From an uncultured Porphyromonadaceae bacterium (GTDB taxonomy: Bacteria; Bacteroidota; Bacteroidia; Bacteroidales; Muribaculaceae): 46,433 bases of DNA. Positions 32,338 to 41,151 of the stretch are shown piece after piece (position 1 is the first letter of the stretch; each line of letters starts with the position of its first letter). Location: positions 1 to 46,433 of the forward strand of contig CABPYL010000022.1 of the NCBI GenBank assembly GCA_902461565.1. Reading direction: 5' to 3'. Below the pieces are notes generated by a model, which did no database searches, was not told the origin of the DNA, and saw only the letters and a program-made list of their open reading frames with translations. Both the position numbers and the translations under genes were made by a program.

Positions 32338-33930
32338 ATGAACCGACACATAGAATCCCATCTTCCGGGCGCTACGGCAATAGTGATTCTCATGGCCGCG
32401 GCGCTGCTGATTCCGTGGCTCGGCGAGACCCTTTTCAACAGCAAGGGCGAGCCCCGCGAAGCCCTTGTAGCCGTTTCCATGCTTCAGGACGGCGACTGGA
32501 TTCTCCCTCGCAATTTCGGCACCGACATACCCTATAAACCGCCGTTCATGGCCTGGATAATCGCTTCATTGGCATGGCTATTCAACGGCGGTATGGTGAA
32601 TGAATACCTCAGTCGTGTGCCGTCGGCACTGGCCTGCGTGGCGATGATAGGCGGCGGCTACTTCTGGGCACGCAGTGTGCGCGGAACGCGCTTCGCAATG
32701 ATATTCTCGCTGGTAACACTTACTGCTGTAGAGGTGTTCCGTGCCGGTATAGCCTGCCGTCTGGACATGATACTCACAGCTTGTATGGTGGGGGCGATGT
32801 ACATGCTTTTCGATCTTACCGAGAACCGCCGTCGGTTGCCCGGCCTGCGCTATACGGCCGTTGTGGCGCTGCTTACAGTGGCAACGCTAACCAAAGGTCC
32901 GGTGGGCGCACTGCTTCCCTGTGCAGTTGCGGGAGTGTACCGGCTCCTGCGCGGACGTAGATTCTTTCCCACGTTCTTCTCTATGATCGGCCTCGCGCTC
33001 GCCGCAATGGTGATTCCTGCAATGTGGTACTATGCAGCATATCAGCGCGGAGGAAAAGAATTCTTCGATCTGATGATGGAGGAAAACTTCGGCCGTCTCA
33101 CAGGCAATATGTCATACGAAAGCCACGAGAACCCCTGGTGGTACAATTTCGTAACCCTGATAGGCGGTCTGTGTCCGTGGACACTGCTGCTGCTGATCAC
33201 ATTCTTCTGTTTCCGTCTGTGGACTCGCCTGCCGCGCCGCCCGTTCAAACCGGCGGCATTGTTCTCGGTAGTCGCAGCCGTAGTAACCATAGGTTTCTAC
33301 TGCATTCCTGCCAGCAAACGCAGCGTTTACCTGTTGCCGGCCTATCCGTTCCTATGCTATGGCATAGCGTCCCTTTTGGACGAGACAGAATTAGTAAGAC
33401 CCATACGCATATTCACATGGATAATGGCAGTCCTCTCCGCTCTGGCACCACTGGCTGTTGTCGGACTGCAGATATTCCCGCTGCCAGCGCTTACGATGGC
33501 CACTATACCCGTATGGCGCTATTTCGCCCTCGCACTGCCTCTTGCTGCCGGTATAGCATGGATGGTGAACCGCCACAGTCCCGTCGGACACGTGTTGGTA
33601 ATAGTATGGGCCATGTATATGACATACGCCGTCGCACTGATGCCCGCCGTGCTGAATCCAAAGAGTGATTATCCGGCAGCGTGCACACTAAGGGAAGCCC
33701 CGGCGATAGCCACATACAGCACATTCCGCCCGTATTCCATCGATTTTTATCTTAACGACGCCGTGCGCCCCGTAGCCGACTGGGCAGAGGCCACTAAGCT
33801 CCCCGCAGGCTCCGCCGTAATCGCCACAGGCGACGACATAAAAGGCGCCACCGCCGATTTTGAAGTGAGTACTCTTACCGACCGCTCGGGCGATATCCGA
33901 CGCCCGCTTTACGTCGCTGTTAAAAAATGA
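32338..33930 (+). CDS. ArnT-like membrane glycosyltransferase (PMT/GT83 family)
   Basis: A 530-aa polytopic protein with about twelve helices. ArnT-type enzymes transfer a lipid-linked sugar, typically 4-amino-4-deoxyarabinose, to lipid A; related PMT family members mannosylate proteins. The first periplasmic loop holds FNSKGEPREALVAVSMLQ, matching the acidic D/E-x-R site of the family (GEPREA). Later loops contain YNFVTLIGGLCPWTLLLL. The C-terminal periplasmic domain is short (about 100 residues from YSTFRPYSIDFYL). It starts 7 bases after the protease stop and its own stop overlaps the next gene's upstream ATG. The substrate is unknown. Confidence 0.85.
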   Translation: MNRHIESHLPGATAIVILMAAALLIPWLGETLFNSKGEPREALVAVSMLQDGDWILPRNFGTDIPYKPPFMAWIIASLAWLFNGGMVNEYLSRVPSALACVAMIGGGYFWARSVRGTRFAMIFSLVTLTAVEVFRAGIACRLDMILTACMVGAMYMLFDLTENRRRLPGLRYTAVVALLTVATLTKGPVGALLPCAVAGVYRLLRGRRFFPTFFSMIGLALAAMVIPAMWYYAAYQRGGKEFFDLMMEENFGRLTGNMSYESHENPWWYNFVTLIGGLCPWTLLLLITFFCFRLWTRLPRRPFKPAALFSVVAAVVTIGFYCIPASKRSVYLLPAYPFLCYGIASLLDETELVRPIRIFTWIMAVLSALAPLAVVGLQIFPLPALTMATIPVWRYFALALPLAAGIAWMVNRHSPVGHVLVIVWAMYMTYAVALMPAVLNPKSDYPAACTLREAPAIATYSTFRPYSIDFYLNDAVRPVADWAEATKLPAGSAVIATGDDIKGATADFEVSTLTDRSGDIRRPLYVAVKK

Positions 33931-33965
33931 ACTTTATCCAAAAAATTAACCCTATAAATCCAACT

Positions 33966-36683
33966 ATGAAATCAAAACTTATCGCAATCCTGCTTGCCGC
34001 ACTGCTATTTCCGTTGACAGTATCGGCAGATTACACCCCTCAGAAACGTGAGATGCGCTCGGCCTGGGTTGCCACAGTGTGGCGTCTGGACTGGCCCGGC
34101 ATCACTATCAGCGAAACCGGCAACGCCTCGCAGATCAAAAAACAGAAAGACGGAATGATTAAGTTGCTCGACTCGCTGTATGTCAACAACTTCAACGCAA
34201 TAAACTTTCAGGTGCGCTCGCGCTGCGACGCCATGTATAAATCCAGCTACGAACCCTGGTCGGCCGATCTTGTAAGCACCCGCGGCATGGACCCCGGATG
34301 GGACCCGCTGGAATTCGTTGTTGAGGAATGCCACAAGCGCGGCCTCGAATGCCATGCGTGGGTAAACCCCTACCGCTACGAATCTGTTATCGGACAGTGG
34401 AACGACGATCCCACCTGCTACCGCAAGACCAAACCCGAATGGATTATGGACGTCGGCAGTGCTTCTATCCTTAATCCCGGTCTCCCCGAGGTAACGCAGC
34501 GGATATGCGATATCATCAAGGAAATCGTTACCAACTACGATATCGACGGTTTGCTTTTCGATGACTATTTCTATCTTCAGGGAACAAACGAAAGCCACGA
34601 CGGCGATCTCTACAAAGCGTATACCGACGGCGGCGGCAAGCTGTCCATAGGCGACTGGCGTCGCGAGAACGTGAACGATATGGTGGCAAAGGTATACTCC
34701 ACCGTAAAAAGCACAAAACCGTGGGTGCGTTTCGGCGTATCTCCCGCCGGCATAGCGTGTACAGATGCAAATGTTGCCCGCAGCTACGGCATACCCCGTT
34801 GCCCAACTGGCTCCGACTGGCAGTACAACGGTATTTTCTCCGACCCTATCGCATGGGTATCGCGCGGCTCGCTCGACTTTATCTCGCCGCAGATATACTG
34901 GACCTTAGGGAACGGCACAAACTATGGAGAAGCGGCCGAATGGTGGAGCATGGTAGCACACAAATGGCAGCGCCACCTGTATGTATCGCACTCCATTTCG
35001 TCGCTCACGCTCAGCAGCAAGGCTCCCGGCCTCTCTGCCGCCGAGGAAGGCATGCTCGAGGCAAAGGCTTCCGGTCCAAACAACACCTCCTACTCGGAAT
35101 ATGCCAACGAAGTACTCGCCAACCGCGAATACGACCAGAACGACGCTCCAGGCTCGATTTTCTACTCCGCAAAGTACATCTACAACGCATCGCCCAAGTT
35201 CGGTCACTATCTTAAAAACACCGTTTTCAATACTCCGGCGCTTGTTCCTGCAATGACATGGCAGAGCACCGAGGCTGTAGGCCTTGTAGAAGACCTGCAG
35301 CGCAGCGGTTCCAGCCTTTCCTGGAAAGGCATGGACAATATGCGCTATACAGTATATGCTTTCCCTGAGGAAATGCCCACCGCAAACTTCATGCGCGAAG
35401 CCGAATATCTGCTCGGCGTAAGCTATTCGAATGAATTCACCATTCCCGCCGCCGCACTTACCGGCTGCCGCTATGCTGTATGCGCCCTCGACCGCTACGG
35501 CAACGAATACTCGCCTGCCATCTTAGGCGTGGCAACCGAAGCCCTCGGCGCTCCAGAAGCAATCTTCCCCATCGGCGGCATCACTGCCGAAGTTCCGTTC
35601 AACTATGAATGGAAACCTGTTGAAGGCGCCACTGAATATATCGTGGAAATCGCTACAGACAAAGAGATGAAGCAGCGGATCGACCAACGAAGCACTACAA
35701 CGACAAGCATAAGCACCGAAAACTTCTTTACGCTCCCGGTAGGCGAGCCTGTATATTGGCGTGTACGTGCCTGCGGCGCTGGCAAAGCCGACGGTGTTTC
35801 GGAAGTATACGATTTCTTTGCCAGCAACCTGCTTATTGTTTCACCCGTTTCAGGTGAGACGGGATTGAGTTTAACTCCAACTTTCGTTACATCCATCCCC
35901 GACCGCGATGTTATCCTTGAAATCGCCACATCCGAGGCCTTCAACGACAACGAGATGGTTCTTACCCACCCTGGAAAAGGCCAGGTAACAGTTCCCGAGA
36001 ATAAACTGAAAGCAGCGTCCACCTACTACGCCCGCATGCGCTACACCCTCGGCGGCGTTGAGAAGACTTGCCCGATAATCCAGTTCACAACCCTGGAAAT
36101 GGAACCGCGTGTGCCTGTTATCGTTACTCCCGGAGCCGACGGCATACTGTACTCCGACCAGCACATCACTCTTGGCGACGTTGCCGGTGCATCGCAGCTG
36201 CGCGTGGAGGTATCGTCGTCCGAATCGTTCCCGGCCCGTACAAGCTATATAAGCACACGTCTGGATCTGGAAACATTCACCGATCCCAAGACAGCTTCCG
36301 AAATAAAACTCGGCACCAAAGCGCTTGTCGACGGCGAGACATATTATGTACGTGCAAAATCGTTCTACCGCAGTATCGACAGCTCGTCTAAGGACTCGGG
36401 CTTCGGTCCCGTTGTAAGCTTTGTATATAGTTCAGAAAACTCCGGCATCGAAGATGTAGTAAGCAGCACGGCTCCCATAGCCATCGAGGGCCACAACATC
36501 CGTGTACTCACCGATAACGTTGCATCGATAGTAATCTACGACATCGCCGGCGCCGAAGCCGCGCGCGTCGCCACAGTACCCGCGGCAGGCAGCGTATACA
36601 CCGTAGAACTTCCCGCCGGAACATATATTATTGAAACATCGACCGTCAACGGTGCCAAATCAGCACTGAAAGCCGTATTCTAA
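33966..36683 (+). CDS. GHL10 (DigH-like) glycoside hydrolase with T9SS-type tail
   Basis: A 905-aa exported enzyme of the glycosyl hydrolase-like 10 (DUF187) group, whose E. coli member DigH cleaves denuded peptidoglycan strands. I place the start at 33966 because it opens a signal peptide (MKSKLIAILLAALLFPLTVSA). An upstream ATG at 33927 overlaps the ArnT stop and would add 13 residues. The TIM-barrel domain contains REMRSAWVATVWRLDW, AINFQVRSRCDAMYKSS, ECHAWVNPYRY, and the catalytic-looking DGLLFDDYFY. Fn3-like domains follow from about residue 500, and the last about 75 residues (IVIYDIAG ... LPAGTYIIE) resemble a type IX sorting domain. It may remodel cell wall or digest other glycans. 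Confidence 0.85.
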   Translation: MKSKLIAILLAALLFPLTVSADYTPQKREMRSAWVATVWRLDWPGITISETGNASQIKKQKDGMIKLLDSLYVNNFNAINFQVRSRCDAMYKSSYEPWSADLVSTRGMDPGWDPLEFVVEECHKRGLECHAWVNPYRYESVIGQWNDDPTCYRKTKPEWIMDVGSASILNPGLPEVTQRICDIIKEIVTNYDIDGLLFDDYFYLQGTNESHDGDLYKAYTDGGGKLSIGDWRRENVNDMVAKVYSTVKSTKPWVRFGVSPAGIACTDANVARSYGIPRCPTGSDWQYNGIFSDPIAWVSRGSLDFISPQIYWTLGNGTNYGEAAEWWSMVAHKWQRHLYVSHSISSLTLSSKAPGLSAAEEGMLEAKASGPNNTSYSEYANEVLANREYDQNDAPGSIFYSAKYIYNASPKFGHYLKNTVFNTPALVPAMTWQSTEAVGLVEDLQRSGSSLSWKGMDNMRYTVYAFPEEMPTANFMREAEYLLGVSYSNEFTIPAAALTGCRYAVCALDRYGNEYSPAILGVATEALGAPEAIFPIGGITAEVPFNYEWKPVEGATEYIVEIATDKEMKQRIDQRSTTTTSISTENFFTLPVGEPVYWRVRACGAGKADGVSEVYDFFASNLLIVSPVSGETGLSLTPTFVTSIPDRDVILEIATSEAFNDNEMVLTHPGKGQVTVPENKLKAASTYYARMRYTLGGVEKTCPIIQFTTLEMEPRVPVIVTPGADGILYSDQHITLGDVAGASQLRVEVSSSESFPARTSYISTRLDLETFTDPKTASEIKLGTKALVDGETYYVRAKSFYRSIDSSSKDSGFGPVVSFVYSSENSGIEDVVSSTAPIAIEGHNIRVLTDNVASIVIYDIAGAEAARVATVPAAGSVYTVELPAGTYIIETSTVNGAKSALKAVF

Positions 36684-36712
36684 CATACAACAACTTTTTA
36701 ACATTCAAAACA

Positions 36713-37234
36713 ATGATCAGTCCTAAAATTCAAGACGCCATCAACGCCCAGATCAATGCAGAATTCTGGTCGGCATACCTGTATCTTGCAATGGGCATGC
36801 ATTTCGAAGCAGAAGGCCACCACGGAATCGCCAATTGGTTCCGCATCCAGTTCAAGGAAGAACAGGCTCATGCCGAAATCTTCATCAACTATCTTCTCAG
36901 CCGCGGAGGCCGTGTGGAACTCAAGGCCATCGACGCCGTCCCCACAAGCTGGGAATCACCATTAGCCGCTTTCGAGAACACACTGGCTCATGAGGAGAAA
37001 GTTACAGCCCTTATCAACAACCTGTATGCCCTCGCAGAAGCTGAACACGACTATGCCACCCGCGGCAAACTCGACTGGTTCGTTTCCGAGCAGGTTGAGG
37101 AAGAAGAGAACGCCCATAATATCATCGACCGTCTGAAACTCATTGGCAATGACGGCCTCGCTCTCTACACCCTCGACCAGGAACTCGGTGCACGTACCTA
37201 CACGGTTCCCAGCCCCCTGGCAGGCAAAGAATAA
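36713..37234 (+). CDS. ftnA: Bacterial non-haem ferritin
   Basis: An iron-storage protein that forms 24-subunit shells and oxidises Fe(II) at a di-iron site. At 173 aa it matches the family. Ferroxidase ligands are in INAEFWSAYLYLA (Glu17), EEQAHAE (the E-x-x-H pair), and later EEKVTALI and SEQVEEEE. A four-helix bundle is evident, without a haem-binding Met. It starts 29 bases after the GHL10 stop and is closed by a terminator, so it may be read through from upstream or have an internal promoter. Convergent with flavodoxin. Confidence 0.96.
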   Translation: MISPKIQDAINAQINAEFWSAYLYLAMGMHFEAEGHHGIANWFRIQFKEEQAHAEIFINYLLSRGGRVELKAIDAVPTSWESPLAAFENTLAHEEKVTALINNLYALAEAEHDYATRGKLDWFVSEQVEEEENAHNIIDRLKLIGNDGLALYTLDQELGARTYTVPSPLAGKE

Positions 37235-37252
37235 TAGTCAAATACGCAAAAA

Positions 37253-37285
37253 AGTGGTCCGATGAAACGTCGGGCCACTTTTTTT
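37253..37285. terminator. Terminator between ferritin and flavodoxin
   Basis: AGTGGTCCGA and TCGGGCCACT (37253-37262 with 37270-37279) form a 10-bp hairpin with one G-T pair, an A run before it and a T run after (37278-37285). It serves both convergent genes. Confidence 0.88.
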
Positions 37286-37316
37286 CCTTTTATGGGTGAA
37301 GGATTATAAGTCGTTT

Positions 37317-37814
37317 CTATTCTTTGTCGATCTGTTTCACCCACTGCGCGATGCGCTTGTCGGTAAGATCTGGATGGTTGACTTCGTCGATTACCAGGCC
37401 GACCATTGTGACACCGTCGGCAGCCGAAGATGCTTCAAACGTATAACCTGTAGGGGGAAATTCGCCTATCATAGTTGCTCCGGTGTCTTCCAGGCGTTTG
37501 TATATTGTGCCTACGGCATTGCAGAAAGTGTCTGCCATTGTTTCGTCGCCACAGCCGAAAACGGCTATCTTCTTGTCCTTGAGCGACAGGGAGGACGCAC
37601 CGTCGAGGAAATCTGTCATGTCATCCTCCAAATCGCCGCTGCCGTATGTTGATGAGCCTATTATTATCATGTCGTAATCGCCAAGACGGTCGGGGGCAGT
37701 GTCGGCTACATCGTGGACATCTGCGTCAGCTACGCCGAGCGCCTTTGCTATGCGTCGTGCTATATCGGCCGTCGTACCAGTGGCCGAAGCATAGAATATA
37801 CCTATTTTTCTCAT
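37317..37814 (-). CDS. fldA: Flavodoxin
   Basis: A small FMN electron carrier that replaces ferredoxin, typically when iron is scarce. The start is set at 37814 (MRKIGIFYAS), giving 165 aa. A longer frame begins at 37850 but adds 12 residues with no counterpart. The phosphate loop is FYASATGTTADIA, the FMN isoalloxazine loop is GSSTYGSGDLEDD, and GCGDETMADTFCNAV and GLVIDEVNHPDLTDKR are long-chain features. Its 5' region holds a perfect dyad (37831-37847). It is convergent with ferritin, so the two iron-linked genes face each other. Confidence 0.95.
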   Translation of the reverse strand: MRKIGIFYASATGTTADIARRIAKALGVADADVHDVADTAPDRLGDYDMIIIGSSTYGSGDLEDDMTDFLDGASSLSLKDKKIAVFGCGDETMADTFCNAVGTIYKRLEDTGATMIGEFPPTGYTFEASSAADGVTMVGLVIDEVNHPDLTDKRIAQWVKQIDKE

Positions 37815-37830
37815 AATGGAGCTGAATGTA

Positions 37831-37847
37831 TGTTTATTAAATAAACA
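37831..37847. promoter_or_regulatory. Palindrome upstream of flavodoxin, candidate operator
   Basis: TGTTTATT-A-AATAAACA is a perfect 8-bp dyad with a one-base centre, 17 bases before the chosen start. The TGTTTA/TAAACA core recurs upstream of the ECF sigma gene at 14135-14150. Whether it is bound by a regulator is inferred. Confidence 0.4.
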
Positions 37848-37872
37848 CACTGCGGCCCCGCTTGTTCACCGC

Positions 37873-39027
37873 CTATTCTGTTTCTTCGTCGCCATCGTCT
37901 ATGAAGCGCTGAGGCAGCGATTTCTTGGCCTTGGCGCCGAGTTGTTCAATTTTCTGTGCACGTGATACAAGGCTGCCAGTGCCGGTGCTGAGCTTGCGCA
38001 TCGCCTCGCGGAGTGTTTCTCCTGCCTGACCGACGGATTTCTCTATCCTGGCCATATCTTCGAGGAATGCGCTGAATTTATTCAGCATCTTTCCGGCCTC
38101 CTCGGCAATCGCAAGGGCGTTGCGGTTCTGTTTGTCCTGACGCCACATCTGCTCTATCAGCTTCACCACAGCTAACAGATGCGTAGGCGAAATAATGATT
38201 ACATGGCCGTCCATTGCCGTCTGCCACAGCTGCGGATCCAGGTTTATGGCACTAAGAAAAGCACCCTCGTTGGGCACAAACATCAGCACATAGTCAAAGG
38301 TATTCTGCCCGGCAAGGTCGCGGTAGGGCTTGCGCGCCAATTCGCCGATGTGCTTGCGTACCGAGGCCAGGTGGGCGCGGGCATAGGCATCGCGTGATGC
38401 GTCGCTGTCGGCCTCTATCATTTTAAGATAGTCCTGGATAGATACCTTGGAGTCGATTACTATATGATTGTCGCCGTCATAGTTGATAATTACATCGGGA
38501 CGCAGGCGCTGGCCCTCGTCGGTCTGTCCAGACGCCTGCACCGTGTACTCGAAACCCTTACGGAATCCCGCAGCACGCAGAATATTATCCAATACCATCT
38601 CGCCCCACTCGCCCTGAACGCGCGAGTTACCTTTCAGAGCGGAGGTTAGCCGGGCGGTCTCGTCGCTTACGGCACGGCTGAGCGTCATTAGCTGCTGAAG
38701 ACTTTTCCCGAGGGCGAAACGCTCGCGGGCCTCCTCGGTATACCGTTCGGAAATGGTGCGCCGGAAGTTCTCTATGTTCTCCCGCATGGGTGCAAGCACC
38801 TCGGCCATGCTGTTCACGCTGGCTTTTCGGAGAGATTCGGAGTTCGACGCAAGCGCCTGTGCGGCCATTTCCTTGAAGCGTTCCTCCGAGGCGGCGTTGA
38901 TGCGGTCGAAATCTTCGCGCTGGCGCGCCATATCGGCTCGAGCTGCAGAGAGTAGTCCGCGGTAATAAAAGACAAGGCACAGAGCCGCGACGAGCGCTCC
39001 GGCCAAAACAAGACAGATTATTTCCAT
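37873..39027 (-). CDS. rmuC: DNA recombination protein RmuC
   Basis: A 384-aa protein implicated in limiting DNA inversions; its biochemical role is unclear though the core resembles a nuclease. An N-terminal membrane helix (IICLVLAGALVAALCLVFY) precedes a long coiled coil (residues about 30-120). The RmuC domain follows: QGEWGEMVLDNILRAAGF, RLRPDVIINYDGDNHIVIDSKVS with the PD-(D/E)xK-like core, and FMFVPNEGAFLSA (seen as MFVPNEGAF). It starts 24 bases after the DUF4924 stop. Length and motifs are ordinary. Confidence 0.93.
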   Translation of the reverse strand: MEIICLVLAGALVAALCLVFYYRGLLSAARADMARQREDFDRINAASEERFKEMAAQALASNSESLRKASVNSMAEVLAPMRENIENFRRTISERYTEEARERFALGKSLQQLMTLSRAVSDETARLTSALKGNSRVQGEWGEMVLDNILRAAGFRKGFEYTVQASGQTDEGQRLRPDVIINYDGDNHIVIDSKVSIQDYLKMIEADSDASRDAYARAHLASVRKHIGELARKPYRDLAGQNTFDYVLMFVPNEGAFLSAINLDPQLWQTAMDGHVIIISPTHLLAVVKLIEQMWRQDKQNRNALAIAEEAGKMLNKFSAFLEDMARIEKSVGQAGETLREAMRKLSTGTGSLVSRAQKIEQLGAKAKKSLPQRFIDDGDEETE

Positions 39028-39051
39028 GAGAAAGAATACACTGCGTGGACG

Positions 39052-39606
39052 TCAGTCCTCCGGCGTCTTGAACAATTTGTCGTGTTCGTCAAGATAAAAA
39101 TATTTGGACAGCAGCGCGATAAAGCGCGATATGCAATCAACAGCGCGTGTGGTCTCGGGGCTGATATCGGCATGTTTAAGGCGCAGCAGCAGCACTCCAT
39201 ACAGAGCGTTGAAGCAGGTCTCGATTTCACCGACTTTGGCGTCGCCGGCCTTAGCACGCAGTTCCACAATGTATGGCAGCGCGGCGTAATATTCCCTGTG
39301 ATACTCTTGGAACGCGGGATCGGCAAGCACACGGCGGTTGAGGTCGGCAAGCTCTCCGATGATATTCTTGTTCATCTGCAAGTGTCCGTGTTCCACAACC
39401 TCCTCGCGGCGCATCATATCTATCAGCGATTCGTACCAGTCGGCCATCTTGCGCAACGTTTCATTGTCCACGGGAAAACGGCTGATTACATTCTGGCGTA
39501 TCTTATCCATATCCAGACCGTTGGCCCGGATAATATCCTCTATCTGCCACATGTACAGCAGATATTCGGCGATATTTTCCTTTCGTTTTGCAGAAGCTAT
39601 AATCAT
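39052..39606 (-). CDS. DUF4924 family protein
   Basis: A 184-aa helical cytoplasmic protein found in Bacteroidetes. The opening block (IIASAKRKENIAEYLLYMWQ, then IEDIIRANGLD) and WYESLIDMMRREEVVEHGH are family-like as I recall them. There is no signal peptide or known catalytic site. It starts 10 bases after kdsA and leads into rmuC within 25 bases. The function is unknown. Confidence 0.8.
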   Translation of the reverse strand: MIIASAKRKENIAEYLLYMWQIEDIIRANGLDMDKIRQNVISRFPVDNETLRKMADWYESLIDMMRREEVVEHGHLQMNKNIIGELADLNRRVLADPAFQEYHREYYAALPYIVELRAKAGDAKVGEIETCFNALYGVLLLRLKHADISPETTRAVDCISRFIALLSKYFYLDEHDKLFKTPED

Positions 39607-39616
39607 AACACAAGAG

Positions 39617-40438
39617 TTAACAGCCTAAAGAATCGATTGTTCGACGTATGGCCGCCAAACGAGTCAGCAGCGGTTCGAGAAGGTCGAGACGCAGCATGTT
39701 CGCGCCGTCGCTCTTGGCATTTGCGGGGTCGGGATGAGTTTCCATAAACAGGCCGTCGGCACCGGTAGCTACGGCTGCGCGTGCGATGGTCTCGATAAGT
39801 TCAGGACGTCCGCCTGTTACGCCACCGGCAGTGTTGGGCTGCTGGAGTGAATGGGTGCAGTCCACAATCACCGGAGCTTTGCATGCCGCTTGCATCTCGG
39901 GTACGCCACGAAAATCTACGACAAGATCGCCGTATCCGAAAGTGGTACCGCGCTCGGTAACGGCAACATCGTCGTTTCCGCATGCACGCACCTTCTCCAC
40001 AGCAAAACGCATGGAGGCCGGTGCAAGGAACTGTCCCTTCTTGATGTTGACTGCCTTACCCGTTCTACCGGCGGCAATAAGCAGGTCTGTCTGTCGGCAA
40101 AGGAAAGCCGGAATCTGAAGGATATCCACAAAATCCGCGGCCATAGCAGCTTCCTCGGGCAGATGTATGTCGGTAACCACGGGCACATCGAGTTCCTTGC
40201 CGACGCCGGAAAGAATCCTGAGCGCCTCAAGGTCGCCGATTCCGGTAAAAGAATCCAGACGGCTGCGGTTGGCCTTGCGATAGCTGCCCTTAAAGGCAAA
40301 CGGTATACCCAGGCGCGAGCATACATCCTTGATATGGCGGCCAATCTGATAGGCCATTTCTTCACCTTCGATTACACAAGGGCCGGCAAGGAGGAAGAAG
40401 CCTCCTCCGCTGGGAAGTCGGTTGAATGTTGCGGACAT
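39617..40438 (-). CDS. kdsA: 3-deoxy-8-phosphooctulonate synthase
   Basis: Condenses phosphoenolpyruvate with arabinose-5-phosphate to make KDO-8-phosphate, the first KDO step for lipopolysaccharide. 273 aa. Core motifs: LLAGPCVIE, AFKGSYRKANRSR, QIPAFLCRQTDLL, KGQFLAPASM, VDCTHSLQQPN and METHPDPANAKSDG. The Cys in AGPC is present; other positions decide metal dependence and I did not assign it. The start overlaps the rsmE stop by one base (TAATG). Other KDO genes are not in view. Confidence 0.96.
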   Translation of the reverse strand: MSATFNRLPSGGGFFLLAGPCVIEGEEMAYQIGRHIKDVCSRLGIPFAFKGSYRKANRSRLDSFTGIGDLEALRILSGVGKELDVPVVTDIHLPEEAAMAADFVDILQIPAFLCRQTDLLIAAGRTGKAVNIKKGQFLAPASMRFAVEKVRACGNDDVAVTERGTTFGYGDLVVDFRGVPEMQAACKAPVIVDCTHSLQQPNTAGGVTGGRPELIETIARAAVATGADGLFMETHPDPANAKSDGANMLRLDLLEPLLTRLAAIRRTIDSLGC

Positions 40439-41151
40439 TATTTCTTGAATATTTGATTTACAATGTGGATGGTATCGCAGCCAACAAGGGCTGCTGTCTC
40501 GGTTCGCAGGCGGTTGTCGCCCATCGTAACGGGGACGAAGCCTGCGGCTATGGCACTCTGAATCTCGGCAGGCGAAAAATCGCCCTCGGGACCGATTAGT
40601 ATGGCCACGTCGGTGCAGGGAGTATACGCCGTGGCAAGCAGGCGCCGCTCAGTAGCGGCATCACAATATCCCACAAAACGCTCACCGGCAAAATCCTCTT
40701 TAAGAAACGAAGAAAGAGGAGTTGTATCGTCGATGCACGGAAGCACGGCCTTTAGCGACTGTTTCATGGCGGCCACAGCAATCTTCTGCAGACGCTCTGT
40801 CTTTATTTCCTTGCGTTCGGAACGCTCGCAGCGTACCGGCACAATACGGTCTACGCCTATCTCGACCAACTTTTCAACGAGCCACTCCATGCGGTCGTTA
40901 TGCTTTGTGGGAGCGACGGCAACCGTAATATTGGGTTTCCACACCTTAGGCAGTTCTCTCCTTTCCACTACCTGCACAACAGCGCCACGAGGGTCATCGG
41001 TTACAAGGCGGCAGATATACAGACCCCCGCGCCCGTCTACAACTTCCACTTCGTCGCCGACACGGCGGCGAAGCACACGCACGGCATGACCACTGTCCTC
41101 AGCCGGCAATTTGGCAGTTTCAAGAATATCGGGGGCGTAGAAACGTATCAT
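40438..41151 (-). CDS. rsmE: 16S rRNA (uracil1498-N3)-methyltransferase
   Basis: Methylates U1498 of 16S rRNA near the decoding centre, using SAM. 237 aa with the N-terminal PUA-like domain (residues about 1-70, HAVRVLRRRVGDEVEVVDG) and a SPOUT knotted domain. Motifs: KHNDRMEWLVEKLVEIGV, the SAM loop LIGPEGDFSPAEI, and DNRLRTETAALV. It is coupled at both ends, with a TAATG junction to kdsA and an ATGA overlap with the upstream transporter. Confidence 0.94.
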   Translation of the reverse strand: MIRFYAPDILETAKLPAEDSGHAVRVLRRRVGDEVEVVDGRGGLYICRLVTDDPRGAVVQVVERRELPKVWKPNITVAVAPTKHNDRMEWLVEKLVEIGVDRIVPVRCERSERKEIKTERLQKIAVAAMKQSLKAVLPCIDDTTPLSSFLKEDFAGERFVGYCDAATERRLLATAYTPCTDVAILIGPEGDFSPAEIQSAIAAGFVPVTMGDNRLRTETAALVGCDTIHIVNQIFKK

